This document shows, one piece after another, positions 36,361 through 45,921 of a DNA stretch of 64,000 nt. A program made the translations under genes and the position numbers. The notes under the pieces were generated by a model. The model saw only the letters and a program-made list of their open reading frames with translations, ran no database searches and was not told the origin of the DNA. Source of the stretch: Alphaproteobacteria bacterium. GTDB taxonomy: Bacteria > Pseudomonadota > Alphaproteobacteria > Micavibrionales > UBA2020. Positions within the stretch are counted from its first letter, which is position 1. Each line of letters starts with the position of its first letter. The DNA is taken from assembly GCA_025934695.1 (NCBI GenBank), contig JAICWS010000003.1, positions 62,001-126,000 on the forward strand, written 5' to 3'.

Positions 36361-36882
36361 ATGACGAATGCATCCGCCCAGCCCGCGAAGAGGCCCATTA
36401 CCGACAGCATGTTCAACATGTGGCGCGCCATCATCGTCATGGCGCATGCCGACGGCGTCATTCACGAGAAAGAACAGGAATTCTTCGACAAGGTCTTCGC
36501 GAACATGGCGCGCTCCTACGACCTGACGCCCGCGCACATGGATACTTTCGCGAAGGACCTGAAAGTCGCGCAGCCCATCGAGGCGCTGCTGCCCAAAATC
36601 ACCGACCCCGAGCTGCGCAGCCTGCTGCTCTATTTCAGCCAGGTCGTCGCCTGGATCGACGGGCACTTAAGCCCGGACGAATCCGAACTGCTCAAGAAGC
36701 TTCACAACGCCTTCGGCAAGGGCGCGGAAATGGGCGAGGTCATGGCGCGCATCCGCCAGGAAATGGCCGACCAGATGTTCAAGCGCCGCACCGACCTGCA
36801 ATCGCAGCGGCCCGACCGCAACCCCCTGTTCTATGCGCTCGATGCCCTGCTGATCCGCCTCGGCATCGACCTGATCGATTGA
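36361..36882 (+). CDS. TerB-like protein 1
   Basis: 173 residues, soluble, all-helical. The TerB/DjlA-like motif MWRAIIVMAHADGVIHEKE (near 20-38) with an acidic centre in the helix bundle and a second similar motif near residue 100 (YFSQVVAWIDGHLSPDE) indicates a two-repeat TerB fold. The end is ALDALLIRLGIDLID, shared with its three tandem paralogues. TerB proteins are associated with stress and tellurite-type response; the role here is unknown. It starts 63 bases after the DsbD-like gene. ATG 36361 fits the alignment with the paralogues. Confidence 0.82.
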   Translation: MTNASAQPAKRPITDSMFNMWRAIIVMAHADGVIHEKEQEFFDKVFANMARSYDLTPAHMDTFAKDLKVAQPIEALLPKITDPELRSLLLYFSQVVAWIDGHLSPDESELLKKLHNAFGKGAEMGEVMARIRQEMADQMFKRRTDLQSQRPDRNPLFYALDALLIRLGIDLID

Positions 36883-36885
36883 CCC

Positions 36886-37407
36886 ATGGGCCAGAGCAAA
36901 CCCTATACGACCGGCCGCACCCTCACCGACAGCCTCTTTTCCATGTGGCGCTGCGTCATCGCGGTCGCCCACGCCGACGGCATCATGCATGAGACCGAAG
37001 TCGCCCATTTCCGCCAGCTGTTCCAGGATCTCGACCGTTCCTTCAAGCTCACGGCCGCCCAGCGCGGCCAGCTGGAGGACGACCTGAAAACCGCGCCGCC
37101 GGTGGAAAGCCTGCTGGCGAAGATCACCGACGACGAGCAGCGCCTGCTGCTGGTCAACTTCGCGCATGTCGTGGCCCATGTGGATGGCGAACTGCATCCC
37201 AATGAAGCCGCGCTGCTGACCGTGCTCGACAAGGCCGTGCCGGTGACGACGGAGACCCTGCGCATCCGCGACGAGATCCGCCGCGACATCGCGCAGCAGA
37301 TGGCCCAGCGCGCGGCCGACGCCATGTCCGACGACGGGGCGCGGGGCTGCGCGCTGACCTATGCGCTCAATGCCCTTCTCCACCGCCTCGGCATCACCAC
37401 GGCTTGA
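36886..37407 (+). CDS. TerB-like protein 2
   Basis: 173 residues, second of four tandem copies, 3 bases after copy 1. It keeps MWRCVIAVAHADGIMHETE and YTTGRTLTDS-type N-terminus, the second motif NFAHVVAHVDGELHPNE, and the end ALNALLHRLGITTA in place of the GIDxxD of the others. The order of helices is the same. Identity to copy 1 by eye is about one third to 40 percent, so duplication is old. Confidence 0.82.
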   Translation: MGQSKPYTTGRTLTDSLFSMWRCVIAVAHADGIMHETEVAHFRQLFQDLDRSFKLTAAQRGQLEDDLKTAPPVESLLAKITDDEQRLLLVNFAHVVAHVDGELHPNEAALLTVLDKAVPVTTETLRIRDEIRRDIAQQMAQRAADAMSDDGARGCALTYALNALLHRLGITTA

Positions 37408-37466
37408 ACTGGTTTACATATCCCCCAGCTGATTGACAGCATTCTATAATCGATTAGGTTAGGTTC

Positions 37467-37991
37467 ATGGCACCTGCTTGTCCCCAAGTCACCGGCGATC
37501 CCGTCAGCACCAGCACCTTCTACATGTGGCGCGTCATCATCGCGATCGCCCATGCGGACGGCAAGGTGCAGGACGAGGAACGCGCCTATATCCAGCGCAT
37601 CGTCGCGAATATGGACCGCGCCTACGGCCTCACCGACGAGATGAAGAAGACCTTCCAGTCCGATCTCGACAATCCGCAGATGCAGAACATCCCCGAGCTG
37701 ATGAGCCATATCAACGACCCGGCCACGCGTGGGCAGGTCATCTACTTCGGCGGGCTCCTGGCCCGCGTCGACGGCAACATGGACCCGCGCGAGGAGGAAA
37801 TCCTCGCCAAGCTGCGCGCGGACCAGATGTCGAGCCTCGACATGAACCAGATCCGCGCCCAGGTGAAAGAAGCCGTGGCCGACGAGATGTTCCGCCACGA
37901 CCTGAAGAAATCCGAGCTGCGCCCGCAGCACGGCATCACGGGCGCGCTCGACCATATGCTGCTACGCCTCGGCATCGACGTGCTGGATTAA
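37467..37991 (+). CDS. TerB-like protein 3
   Basis: 174 residues. MWRVIIAIAHADGKVQDEE and YFGGLLARVDGNMDPREEE mark the two TerB halves; ends ALDHMLLRLGIDVLD. A 59-base gap before it (with TATAAT at 37443) could hold a promoter, so copies 3 and 4 may form a separate unit. Start at ATG 37467; the alignment with copy 4 supports it. Confidence 0.82.
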   Translation: MAPACPQVTGDPVSTSTFYMWRVIIAIAHADGKVQDEERAYIQRIVANMDRAYGLTDEMKKTFQSDLDNPQMQNIPELMSHINDPATRGQVIYFGGLLARVDGNMDPREEEILAKLRADQMSSLDMNQIRAQVKEAVADEMFRHDLKKSELRPQHGITGALDHMLLRLGIDVLD

Positions 37992-37996
37992 GCGAC

Positions 37997-38521
37997 ATGG
38001 CCGCCGTTTCCCAAGACAAGAAAGAGCTCAGCGACAGCCTGTTCTACATGTGGCGCTGCGTGATCGCCATCGCTCATGCCGACGGCACGATTCCGGCGCA
38101 GGAACGCGATTATCTGGACAAGGTCATCGGCAACCTCGAGCGCATCTATGGGCTGACGCCCGACCAGGACAAGGTGCTGGAGGCCGACCTCAAGGAGCCG
38201 CGGAAAATCTCGGACCTGCTGCCGCATGTGACTGCCCCCGAAGACCGCGCGTCGCTGATCTATTTCGGCGACCTCGTGGCCCATGCCGACGGCACCATCA
38301 CGCCGAACGAGCATAACATCCTGCAAAAGCTGCACGACGACCAGATGAAAACAATCGACGTCCAGAAGCTGAAACTGGAAATCGACGCCGACATCGCCGC
38401 CCGCCGCGACGAGCGCGCGCGCGAAATGGCCGATATCCACAAAACCGAGCAGAAAAAACACCCCGTCTTCGCCGCTCTCGACCGGCTGATGCTGCGTTTC
38501 GGTATCGATATTCTGGATTAA
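37997..38521 (+). CDS. TerB-like protein 4
   Basis: 174 residues, 5 bases after copy 3 in a different frame. MWRCVIAIAHADGTIPAQE and YFGDLVAHADGTITPNE mark the two halves; ends ALDRLMLRFGIDILD. It is closest to copy 3. A longer open frame beginning inside copy 3 is out-of-frame read-through and was not used. Followed by a long inverted repeat. Confidence 0.82.
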   Translation: MAAVSQDKKELSDSLFYMWRCVIAIAHADGTIPAQERDYLDKVIGNLERIYGLTPDQDKVLEADLKEPRKISDLLPHVTAPEDRASLIYFGDLVAHADGTITPNEHNILQKLHDDQMKTIDVQKLKLEIDADIAARRDERAREMADIHKTEQKKHPVFAALDRLMLRFGIDILD

Positions 38522-38593
38522 TTCCGGGATCATCAAAGACGGACGGAAACCTTCCTCGCTTCGCGCGCAGCGCAATCATCCGGAACAGGACAT

Positions 38594-38664
38594 TTCGCGC
38601 GAAGTTACGAAGTAACGAAGCATTCTCTCCAAACGACCTTCGTTACTTCGTAACTTCGCGCGAA
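38594..38664. repeat. 27-base inverted repeat after the TerB array
   Basis: Arms 38594-38620 and 38638-38664 are perfect complements (TTCGCGCGAAGTTACGAAGTAACGAAG type) with a 17-base loop, and each arm contains the smaller palindrome GTTACGAAGTAAC. Probably a terminator or dispersed palindromic unit between convergent genes. Confidence 0.8.
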
Positions 38665-38700
38665 TATTGCGGCTTCGCCGCTTCAGAAACCCCGGTTCCG

Positions 38701-41265
38701 TTAATACAACCCGCCGAGACCCGTGTTCACGCCTTCGCCGACGTTGGTGACGTCGGAGACGGAGGAGACGCCTTGGCCCGTGAACATCATGGGCTGGTCG
38801 TTGGGTTCGGTGCCGGCGATGAAGGCTTCGAGGATGGATTTTTCGTCGCCCGGCTTGGAGCGCACGCCGGTCGCCGGGTTGATGGAGACGAGGCGGATGC
38901 CTTCGGGCACGCGGAAGGGCACCGGCGGCACGTCTTTGAGTGCGTTCACCATGAATTCCTTCACGATGGGCACGGCCACATGGCCGCCCGATTCCGCGTG
39001 GCCCAGGGACGAGGGCTCGTCGAAGCCCACATAGGTGCCGACGATGATGTCAGGCGTGAAGCCGATGAACCAGGCGTCCTTGAAGTCGTTGGTCGTGCCC
39101 GTTTTACCGGCAACAGGTCTGCCGATGTCCTTGATGAGGGTGGCCGTGCCGCGCTGCACGACGCCTTCGAGCATCGAGACGATCTGGTACATATAGCGCG
39201 GATCCGCAATCTGTTCGCGGGCGTCGGGCAGTTCCGGCACCGCCTGATTATTCCAGGGCACGAGCGGCCCGCAGGGATCGCAAGAACGCGCGTCATGCAC
39301 GTAGATGGTCTTGCCGTCGCGGTCCTGGACGCGGTCGATCAGCGTCGGGATGACCTTCTTGCCGCCGTTGACGAAGGTCGAATAGGCCGTGACCATGCGC
39401 AGGAGCGTCGTGTCGCCCGCGCCGATGGCCATGGAAAGCATCTGCGGCAGATTGTCGGTCACGCCGAATTTGTTGGCGATATCGGCGACCTTGTCCATGC
39501 CGACGTAGTTCGCGAGGCGGATGGTCATGAGGTTGCGCGACTTTTCCAGCCCCACGCGCATCGTGGTGGGGCCGAGATAATCTTCGGAATAGTTCTGCGG
39601 CCGCCATTTGGACAGGCCGGGGCCCTGGTCGAGCACGAAAGGCGCATCGAGGATAAGCGTCGCCGGCGTAAAGCCCGCCTCGAGCCCGGCGAGATAGACG
39701 AAGGGCTTGAACGAGGAACCCGGCTGGCGGATCGCCTGCGACGCGCGGTTGAACTGGCTCATTTCATACGAGAAACCGCCCGCAATCGCGAAGATGCGGC
39801 CCGTATGCGGGTCCATGGCGATCAAGCCGCCTTCGACGTTTGGGATCTGGCGCAGCCAGTAAACGGGGCGGTCCTTGTCTTTCTCGCCTGAATCTTCGGT
39901 GAGCCAGACGTCGCCGGGTTTCAGCAGCTGGCTGACTTTCGTCGGCGTTTCTTCATGCTTGCGGTGCGCCCATTTCATCTTGGCATAAGTAATGACGGCC
40001 TTTTTGCCGTCGCGCAGGCCGATGGTGGCTTCCTTGTCGCCGCTCTCGAGGATGACGGCGGCCTTCAGGTCGCCGGTGCCGGCCGGGTCGTCGACCGATT
40101 TCAGGTTTTTCTGCCAGTCCTTGAGGTCGATATGGCCGATTTTTTCGCTGTGGAGGCCGTGACGCATGTCGTAAGCCTCGAGCCCGTGGCGCAGCGCCTG
40201 TTCGGCGAACTTCTGGTACTCGGGATTCAGCGTCGTGCGGGCGATGAGGCCGCCTTCATACAGACCCTTGTCGCCGTAAAGCTCCTGCAGCTTGCGGCGC
40301 ACTTCCTCGGCGAAATAGGGATAATTCACAACCTGGTCGGCATCGCGATGGATGACCGTGATGGGCTTGGCGGTCGCGGCCGCGGCTTCATCCTTGGTGA
40401 TGTAGCCATTTTCCTGCATGTTCGCGATCACCGAATTGCGGCGGTCGAGCGCGGCCTGGTAATGGCGCTCGGGATCGTACTCGGAGGGCGCCTTGGGCAG
40501 CCCGGCCAGGAAGGCCGCTTCCTCAATGTTCAGCTGGTCGAGCGGCTTGTCGAAATATTCAAGCGAGGCCGCCGCCACGCCGTAGGAGCGCGCGCCCAGG
40601 TAGATCTGGTTCAGGTACAGTTCCATGATCTTGTCTTTGGAGAGCGCCTGCTCGATCCGGAAAGATAAAATCGCTTCGCGGATCTTGCGCTTGAGCTTGT
40701 CCCAGATCGTGTTGGAAGCCGCGACCTCATCCTTCAGCAGAAAGTTCTTCGCGACCTGCTGGGTGATGGTCGAGGCGCCTTTCGGGCGCTTGCCGGGATG
40801 CATGATGTCGGTGATGCCCGCGCGCAGGATGCCGACCGGGTCAACGCCCATGTGGGTGTAAAAGTTCTTGTCCTCGGCCGACATATAGGCGTGGATGACA
40901 AGCGGCGGCACGTCGGCAATGGGCACGAAGACCCGCTTTTCGGCAGCGAATTCGGCGAGCAGGCGGCCGTCGCTGGCATAGGCGCGCGTGACGATGGGCG
41001 GCTGGTAATGGGTGAGCGCGCTGAAATCGGGCAGGTCGCGGCCGAAATAGAACAGCGTGAAGACGAGCGCGCCGACGCCGGCGATGATCCCCATCAGCCC
41101 CAGGGAGAACAGCATCATCAAAAGGCGCGTGAAGGAGAAGAATCCCGGGCCGCCCGAGCGCTTCTTTTTCGGCTTCTGGTCATCGCCGTCGCCGGATGGC
41201 GCGCTTTGAGCCTTCTTGCCCTTGCGGTTCGGGTTCTTGTCGGGATTGGCGGCGAGATCGGCCAT
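38701..41265 (-). CDS. mrcA: Penicillin-binding protein 1A
   Basis: Bifunctional peptidoglycan synthase of 854 residues. A Lys-rich cytoplasmic start and membrane helix (about 45-75) precede the GT51 transglycosylase domain (SAEDKNFYTH near 125-135, the catalytic Glu) and an OB-like insert, then the transpeptidase with SSFK (near 518), SRN and GKTGTTND (near 718). ATG 41265 was chosen because an in-frame extension would overlap mlaF; stop and start are close. Last gene of the mlaF-mlaE side; a convergent inverted repeat follows. Confidence 0.95.
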   Translation of the reverse strand: MADLAANPDKNPNRKGKKAQSAPSGDGDDQKPKKKRSGGPGFFSFTRLLMMLFSLGLMGIIAGVGALVFTLFYFGRDLPDFSALTHYQPPIVTRAYASDGRLLAEFAAEKRVFVPIADVPPLVIHAYMSAEDKNFYTHMGVDPVGILRAGITDIMHPGKRPKGASTITQQVAKNFLLKDEVAASNTIWDKLKRKIREAILSFRIEQALSKDKIMELYLNQIYLGARSYGVAAASLEYFDKPLDQLNIEEAAFLAGLPKAPSEYDPERHYQAALDRRNSVIANMQENGYITKDEAAAATAKPITVIHRDADQVVNYPYFAEEVRRKLQELYGDKGLYEGGLIARTTLNPEYQKFAEQALRHGLEAYDMRHGLHSEKIGHIDLKDWQKNLKSVDDPAGTGDLKAAVILESGDKEATIGLRDGKKAVITYAKMKWAHRKHEETPTKVSQLLKPGDVWLTEDSGEKDKDRPVYWLRQIPNVEGGLIAMDPHTGRIFAIAGGFSYEMSQFNRASQAIRQPGSSFKPFVYLAGLEAGFTPATLILDAPFVLDQGPGLSKWRPQNYSEDYLGPTTMRVGLEKSRNLMTIRLANYVGMDKVADIANKFGVTDNLPQMLSMAIGAGDTTLLRMVTAYSTFVNGGKKVIPTLIDRVQDRDGKTIYVHDARSCDPCGPLVPWNNQAVPELPDAREQIADPRYMYQIVSMLEGVVQRGTATLIKDIGRPVAGKTGTTNDFKDAWFIGFTPDIIVGTYVGFDEPSSLGHAESGGHVAVPIVKEFMVNALKDVPPVPFRVPEGIRLVSINPATGVRSKPGDEKSILEAFIAGTEPNDQPMMFTGQGVSSVSDVTNVGEGVNTGLGGLY

Positions 41266-41269
41266 GGCG

Positions 41270-42070
41270 TTAGAGCTCCATCTTGATGGGACCGGTTGCC
41301 GAGCCTTTGATAAACTGCTCCACGTAAAGATTGCCCGAATGGTCGATGTCTTTTGCATTGCCGTGCCAGATAATCTGTCCCTTGTAGATCATCGCGATGT
41401 CGTCGGCGATCTTGCGCGCGCTGGCCATGTCGTGGGTGATGGACAGCGTCGTGGCGCCGAGGCCCTTGGACGTCTCGATGATAAGATCGTTGATGACGTC
41501 GGCCATGATGGGATCGAGGCCGGTCGTGGGCTCGTCGAAGAAGATGATCTCGGGGTTGGAGGCGATGGCGCGGGCGAGGCCGACGCGCTTTTGCATCCCG
41601 CCCGACAGTTCCGCCGGATACAAATTTCCCACGCGCGCGGGCAGGCCCACGGCGTTGAGCTTTTCGATCGCGATCTCGCGCGCCTGTTTGCGGTCCATCT
41701 TGCGGCCCTGGATCAGGCCGAAGGCGACGTTTTCCCACACCGGCAGGCTGTCGAACAAGGCACCGCCCTGGAACAGCATGCCGAACTTGCGCATCAGCTC
41801 GTCGCGGTGCGCGCCCTTGGCGTGGGTCGTGTCCTGCCCGTCGACGGTGATGGAGCCCGCGTCGGGATAAAGGATGCCGAGCACGCATTTGATCATGACG
41901 GATTTGCCGGTGCCGGAGCCGCCGATGACGACGAGCGACTTGCCCTTCTGGACCGAAATATCCACGCCGCGCAGCACCTTGTTGGCGCCGAACGATTTAT
42001 AAACGCCCTTCAATTCAAGCTTCGGGACGGCGGATTTTGCGGTTACTGCTGCGGCTTTGGCGGCGCTCAT
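41270..42070 (-). CDS. mlaF: Phospholipid ABC transporter ATP-binding protein MlaF
   Basis: ATPase of the Mla system that maintains outer-membrane lipid asymmetry, 266 residues. Walker A GGSGTGKSV (near 51-59), signature LSGGMQKRV (near 152-160), Walker B IIFFDEPTTGLDP, and the Mla-type extension are present. An Ala-rich N-terminus of about 18 residues is extra. Its ATG is one base beyond the mlaE stop, so both are co-translated. The substrate-binding mlaD is not next to it here. Confidence 0.93.
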   Translation of the reverse strand: MSAAKAAAVTAKSAVPKLELKGVYKSFGANKVLRGVDISVQKGKSLVVIGGSGTGKSVMIKCVLGILYPDAGSITVDGQDTTHAKGAHRDELMRKFGMLFQGGALFDSLPVWENVAFGLIQGRKMDRKQAREIAIEKLNAVGLPARVGNLYPAELSGGMQKRVGLARAIASNPEIIFFDEPTTGLDPIMADVINDLIIETSKGLGATTLSITHDMASARKIADDIAMIYKGQIIWHGNAKDIDHSGNLYVEQFIKGSATGPIKMEL

Positions 42071-42898
42071 CTATTTCCCCGCGAAGAAGAACTGGGTGAG
42101 GAAATAGTTCACCACCAGGATGAGGATGGACGCGGAAACCACCGCGTTCGTCGTGGCGGCGCCGACGCCCTGGGCGCCGCGTTGCGAGTGATAACCGTTG
42201 TAGCAGCCCATGAGTGTCACGATAAACCCGAAGGCGGCGGCCTTCCACAGGCCGGAGGTCACGTCGGTGGCGGTCAGGTATTCCCAAGTCTTGTGGAGGT
42301 AGTTTTCGGGACCGAAACCCAGCTTGTAAACGCCGACAAGGTAGCCGCCGAAAACGCCGATCACGTCGCCGATCAGCACGAGCGCCGGCAACATCAAGGT
42401 GCCGGCGAGGATGCGCGGAGCCACCAGATATTTAAATGGATTGGTGGAGAGCGTGGTCAAGGCATCGATCTGCTCGGTCACGCGCATGGTGCCGATTTCT
42501 GCGGCGATCGAGGCGCCGATGCGGCCCGCGACCATCAGGCCGGCCAGGACGGGGGCGAGTTCCCGGGTGACGGAAAGCACGACGACGGTCGCGACCGCGC
42601 CCTCGGCCGAAAAACGCGAGAACCCCGTATAGCTTTGCAGGGCCAGCACCATGCCGGTGAACAACGTCGTCATGCCGACGACGGGCAGCGAATAATAGCC
42701 GATGTCGAGAAGCTGGCGGATCAGCAGCCGGCCGAAGAACGGCGGCGAAAAACAGTGATAGATGCTCTGCATCGCGAAGAGGAATAGCCGACCCGCGCCG
42801 GAGAAGAAATTGAGAAACGTGTGGCCGAGCTTCTGCAATCCGTCGAGCGGCGACCAGTGATGGATGACTTCCTGTTTTTGTTCGTCTGCGATGCTCAT
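42071..42898 (-). CDS. mlaE: Phospholipid ABC transporter permease MlaE
   Basis: 275-residue permease with about five helices. GFSRFSAEGAVATVVVLS and ELAPVLAGLMVAGRIGASIAAE, with a conserved EIGTMRVTEQIDAL, are family signatures. ATG 42898 (MSIADEQKQ) is preferred; an upstream in-frame start would overlap alr by about 95 bases. Partner of MlaF in moving phospholipids between membranes. Confidence 0.93.
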   Translation of the reverse strand: MSIADEQKQEVIHHWSPLDGLQKLGHTFLNFFSGAGRLFLFAMQSIYHCFSPPFFGRLLIRQLLDIGYYSLPVVGMTTLFTGMVLALQSYTGFSRFSAEGAVATVVVLSVTRELAPVLAGLMVAGRIGASIAAEIGTMRVTEQIDALTTLSTNPFKYLVAPRILAGTLMLPALVLIGDVIGVFGGYLVGVYKLGFGPENYLHKTWEYLTATDVTSGLWKAAAFGFIVTLMGCYNGYHSQRGAQGVGAATTNAVVSASILILVVNYFLTQFFFAGK

Positions 42899-42902
42899 GC
42901 TC

Positions 42903-44012
42903 TCATCCGCCCGTGTAGCTGCGCTTGTATCTTTTGCCAAGGCTTGTGAGTATTTCGTAGCCAATTGTTCCCGCCTGTTCCGCCACTTCATCCACCCCTT
43001 GGGCCGGCCCGATGATTTCCGCCCAGTCGCCGGCCGCAGGCTGAATGTTCAGCGCCGTTGTGTCGACGATGATCGTATCCATCGAGACGCGCCCGATAAC
43101 GGGACACTTCTGCCCCCCGATTACGACCGCGCCGCGCCCGGTGTGGCTGCGCAGATAGCCGTCTGCATATCCTACTGAAACCGTGGCGCAATTTGCAGGG
43201 GCAACCGCCTTATAACTGGCACCGTAACCAACGGTCGATGATATGTCAATCATACGCACCTGCAGGATTCTTCCCTTCAGCGTCACGGTCCCCTGCATCG
43301 GGTTGGGGCCTTTATCCTGCGGCCGAATTCCATAAAGGGCGCAGCCGGGCCGGGCAAGGTCGAAATGATAGTCCGGGCCCAGAAAAATCCCCGCCGAATT
43401 CGCAAAACTGTAGCGGCAGGGCATGGAAAGCGCGTCTGTCAGCCGCCTGAACAGCGCGAGCTGCTCGCGGTTCTTCGGGTGATCGGGTTCATCCGCGCAA
43501 GCGAGATGGCTCATGATGTAGCGGATATCAAGGGATAAAAGCGCGCTTTTGTCTCTTGAGAGGCTTTCCGCCTCCTTCGCCGACAGGCCGAGGCGGTTCA
43601 TGCCGGTATCGAGGTGCAGCAGCGCCGGATGGCGGCGGTTGTCGGCCTTCGCCGCCGCGGACCAGTGCGCGATGTCGGACAGCGAATTCAGTATCGGGAC
43701 GAAACCGCCCGCGATGAAATCCCGCGGTTCCGCGCCCCAAGGGCCGTTCAGCACATAAATGACGGCGTCCTTCTCCGGCAAAACCGGCCGCAGGGCCGCC
43801 GCCTCGTCAAAATGCGCCACGAAGAAATGCCGGCAACCCTGCGCGAAGAGCGCGGGGGCCACGGCGGCCGCACCAAGACCGTAAGCATCGGCCTTCACGA
43901 CCGCCGCGCAGTCGGCGCCGGTCTTCAGCTTTTTCGTCAGCAGCAGGTAATTGCGCGCGATGGCGTCGAGATGAATTTCGAGGGTGGAGAGCGCGCCCGC
44001 GTAGTTACTCAT
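42903..44012 (-). CDS. alr: Alanine racemase
   Basis: PLP enzyme making D-alanine for peptidoglycan, 369 residues. Catalytic Lys in VVKADAYGLGA (near 38-48), PLP phosphate-binding and Tyr motif VGYGASYK (near 265), and C-terminal beta domain with GRVSMDT. ATG 44012 overlaps the end of dnaB by 8 bases (ATGAGTAA), so it is translationally coupled. The alr-after-dnaB order is usual in alphaproteobacteria. Confidence 0.95.
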   Translation of the reverse strand: MSNYAGALSTLEIHLDAIARNYLLLTKKLKTGADCAAVVKADAYGLGAAAVAPALFAQGCRHFFVAHFDEAAALRPVLPEKDAVIYVLNGPWGAEPRDFIAGGFVPILNSLSDIAHWSAAAKADNRRHPALLHLDTGMNRLGLSAKEAESLSRDKSALLSLDIRYIMSHLACADEPDHPKNREQLALFRRLTDALSMPCRYSFANSAGIFLGPDYHFDLARPGCALYGIRPQDKGPNPMQGTVTLKGRILQVRMIDISSTVGYGASYKAVAPANCATVSVGYADGYLRSHTGRGAVVIGGQKCPVIGRVSMDTIIVDTTALNIQPAAGDWAEIIGPAQGVDEVAEQAGTIGYEILTSLGKRYKRSYTGG

Positions 44013-45510
44013 CGCTCTCAACTGTGTAATTCGCAAGGTCGGTGAAGCGCGTGAATTCGCCGTCGAAGTGCAGTTTCACGGTGCCGATGGGGCCGTGACG
44101 CTGCTTGGCGATAATGCATTCGGCGACATTGTGCACGCTTTCGAGGCGCTTGACCCAGTCGTCGTGACGCTGGGCGAATTTGTCGCCCTGCTCGCCGACG
44201 CCTTGGGCCGGCGTTTCGCGGGCGAGGTAATATTCCTCGCGGTAAACGAACATGACGACGTCGGCGTCCTGTTCGATGGAGCCCGATTCACGCAGGTCCG
44301 AGAGCTGCGGGCGCTTGTTGTCGCGGGCTTCGACCGCACGCGAGAGCTGCGAGAGGGCGAGCACGGGGATTTCGAGTTCCTTCGCAATCGCCTTCAGGCC
44401 GCGCGTAATCTCGGAAATTTCGAGGACGCGGTTCTGCTCGCCCGCGCGGCCGGAACCTGTCACGAGCTGCAGATAGTCGATGACGAGCATGCCAAGGTTG
44501 TGCTGGCGCTTGAGGCGGCGTGCGCGCGTGCGGATCGCCCCGATCGAGAGCGCCGGCGTGTCGTCGATGAACAGTGGCGAGGCGCTGAGTTCCTGGGAAG
44601 CTTCAACAAACCTTGTGAAATCAGTATCTTTCACCTCTCCGCGGCGGATCTTGTCGGAAGCGACGGAGGCGAGATCGGCAAGAATACGCGTTGCCAGCTG
44701 CTCAGCAGACATTTCAAGCGAGAAGAAGCCGACAACCGCGCCCTCTTTGCCTTTCGAGCGCAGGTAAGCCTTGGCGGCGTTGAAGGCCATGTTCGTGGCG
44801 AGCGCCGTCTTGCCCATCGAGGGGCGGCCGGCGAGGATGATGAGATCCGAATTCTGCAACCCGCCCATCTTCTTGTCGATGTCGACGAGGCCCGTCGTGA
44901 TGCCGGTGATATCGCCCTCGCGCTGATAGGCCAACTGCGCCGTATTGATGGCGGCGGCGAGCGAGGTCGAGAACGGGATAAAGCCGCCCTTGAAATCCCC
45001 CGCGGTCGCGAGGTCGAAGAGGCGTTTTTCGGTCTGCTCGATCTGTTGCGAGGCCGTCTGTTCGACGGCATGGTCGTAGGCTTCGTTGACGACATCTTCG
45101 CCCAGCGTGATGAGCGCGCGACGCAGGTGCAGTTCATAAACCGTGCGCCCGTAATCTTCGACATTCACGACGCTGATTACATGCGCCGCGAGATCGGCCA
45201 GATATTGGCCGCCGCCGACATGGGTGAGGTCCTGTTCCTTGTCGAAATAGGCTTTCAGCGTGATGGGGCTGGCGTCCTGCCCGCGTTCGATGAAAGTTGA
45301 GATCGCGGCGTAAATGCGGCCATGGACGGCGTTGTAGAAATGCTCGGGCTTCAGGAACTCCGACACTTTCTCAAGCGAGCGGTTGTTGACGAGAAGCGCG
45401 CCCAAAAGCGCCTGCTCGACCTCTTCGTTATGCGGCATGACGCGGTATTCGGGCTCCGCGGAAACGCGGGATGCGGCGATGTCGGAAATTTTCACGGGGT
45501 CGGCTGTCAT
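44005..45510 (-). CDS. dnaB: Replicative DNA helicase DnaB
   Basis: Hexameric 5'-3' helicase of 501 residues. N-terminal domain (about 20-130, EVEQALLGALLVNNRSLE), linker, RecA-like core with Walker A GRPSMGKTA (near 228), Walker B VIDYLQLVTG (near 344) and LRESGSIEQDADVV (near 405). No intein is seen. ATG 45510 is far from the next gene; coupled to alr downstream. Confidence 0.97.
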   Translation of the reverse strand: MTADPVKISDIAASRVSAEPEYRVMPHNEEVEQALLGALLVNNRSLEKVSEFLKPEHFYNAVHGRIYAAISTFIERGQDASPITLKAYFDKEQDLTHVGGGQYLADLAAHVISVVNVEDYGRTVYELHLRRALITLGEDVVNEAYDHAVEQTASQQIEQTEKRLFDLATAGDFKGGFIPFSTSLAAAINTAQLAYQREGDITGITTGLVDIDKKMGGLQNSDLIILAGRPSMGKTALATNMAFNAAKAYLRSKGKEGAVVGFFSLEMSAEQLATRILADLASVASDKIRRGEVKDTDFTRFVEASQELSASPLFIDDTPALSIGAIRTRARRLKRQHNLGMLVIDYLQLVTGSGRAGEQNRVLEISEITRGLKAIAKELEIPVLALSQLSRAVEARDNKRPQLSDLRESGSIEQDADVVMFVYREEYYLARETPAQGVGEQGDKFAQRHDDWVKRLESVHNVAECIIAKQRHGPIGTVKLHFDGEFTRFTDLANYTVESDE

Positions 45511-45569
45511 GAGGCGTTTAAGCTATCAAAAGAATCATTCGGGTGAAACGGCGCTGTGACTAAAATGGG

Positions 45570-45878
45570 GTGTTATTTCACCCCCGCCAGCGGCAACGGA
45601 TTCTTCTTTCGCTTCAAGTGCATATTTTGGCTTATGTAAAGAGTAACAGCGGCCTGATAAAATTACGTTATATCAACCGCAAGCATGACCAGTGGTTGCC
45701 CGCCGGGCCGAACGTGGGCCGCGATCTCGAGATCACCCACTGCCCGCGCCTCCAGCGCCTGCCCGACGGCCTTCGCGTGGGCGGCCGCATCATCACCGAC
45801 TTCGGCGTCTTCACCAGCGTCGCCAGCGCGCAACAGGCGTTCAAGGCGAAGTTTGCGGTAAAGGGAAGGCCGTTTTAG
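45570..45878 (+). CDS. Small hypothetical protein, LRR-like fragment
   Basis: Up to 102 residues, poorly supported start (GTG 45570 or a GTG near 45618). The core NRKHDQWLPAGPNVGRDLEI followed by RLQRLPDGLRVGGRI (LP-x-GL-x-VGG) resembles single units of short leucine-rich proteins. The C-terminus is basic, AFKAKFAVKGRPF. It lies alone between dnaB and the rplI terminator, with no clear ribosome site. Low confidence that it is expressed. Confidence 0.45.
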   Translation: MLFHPRQRQRILLSLQVHILAYVKSNSGLIKLRYINRKHDQWLPAGPNVGRDLEITHCPRLQRLPDGLRVGGRIITDFGVFTSVASAQQAFKAKFAVKGRPF

Positions 45879-45921
45879 CATTTTTTGCGCTTTGACGACA
45901 CTGCCGAAGGTGGCGGTGGAG

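Noticed and set aside
44068-45300. 410-codon open frame opposite dnaB
   Set aside because: Same reason; entirely within the certain dnaB gene.
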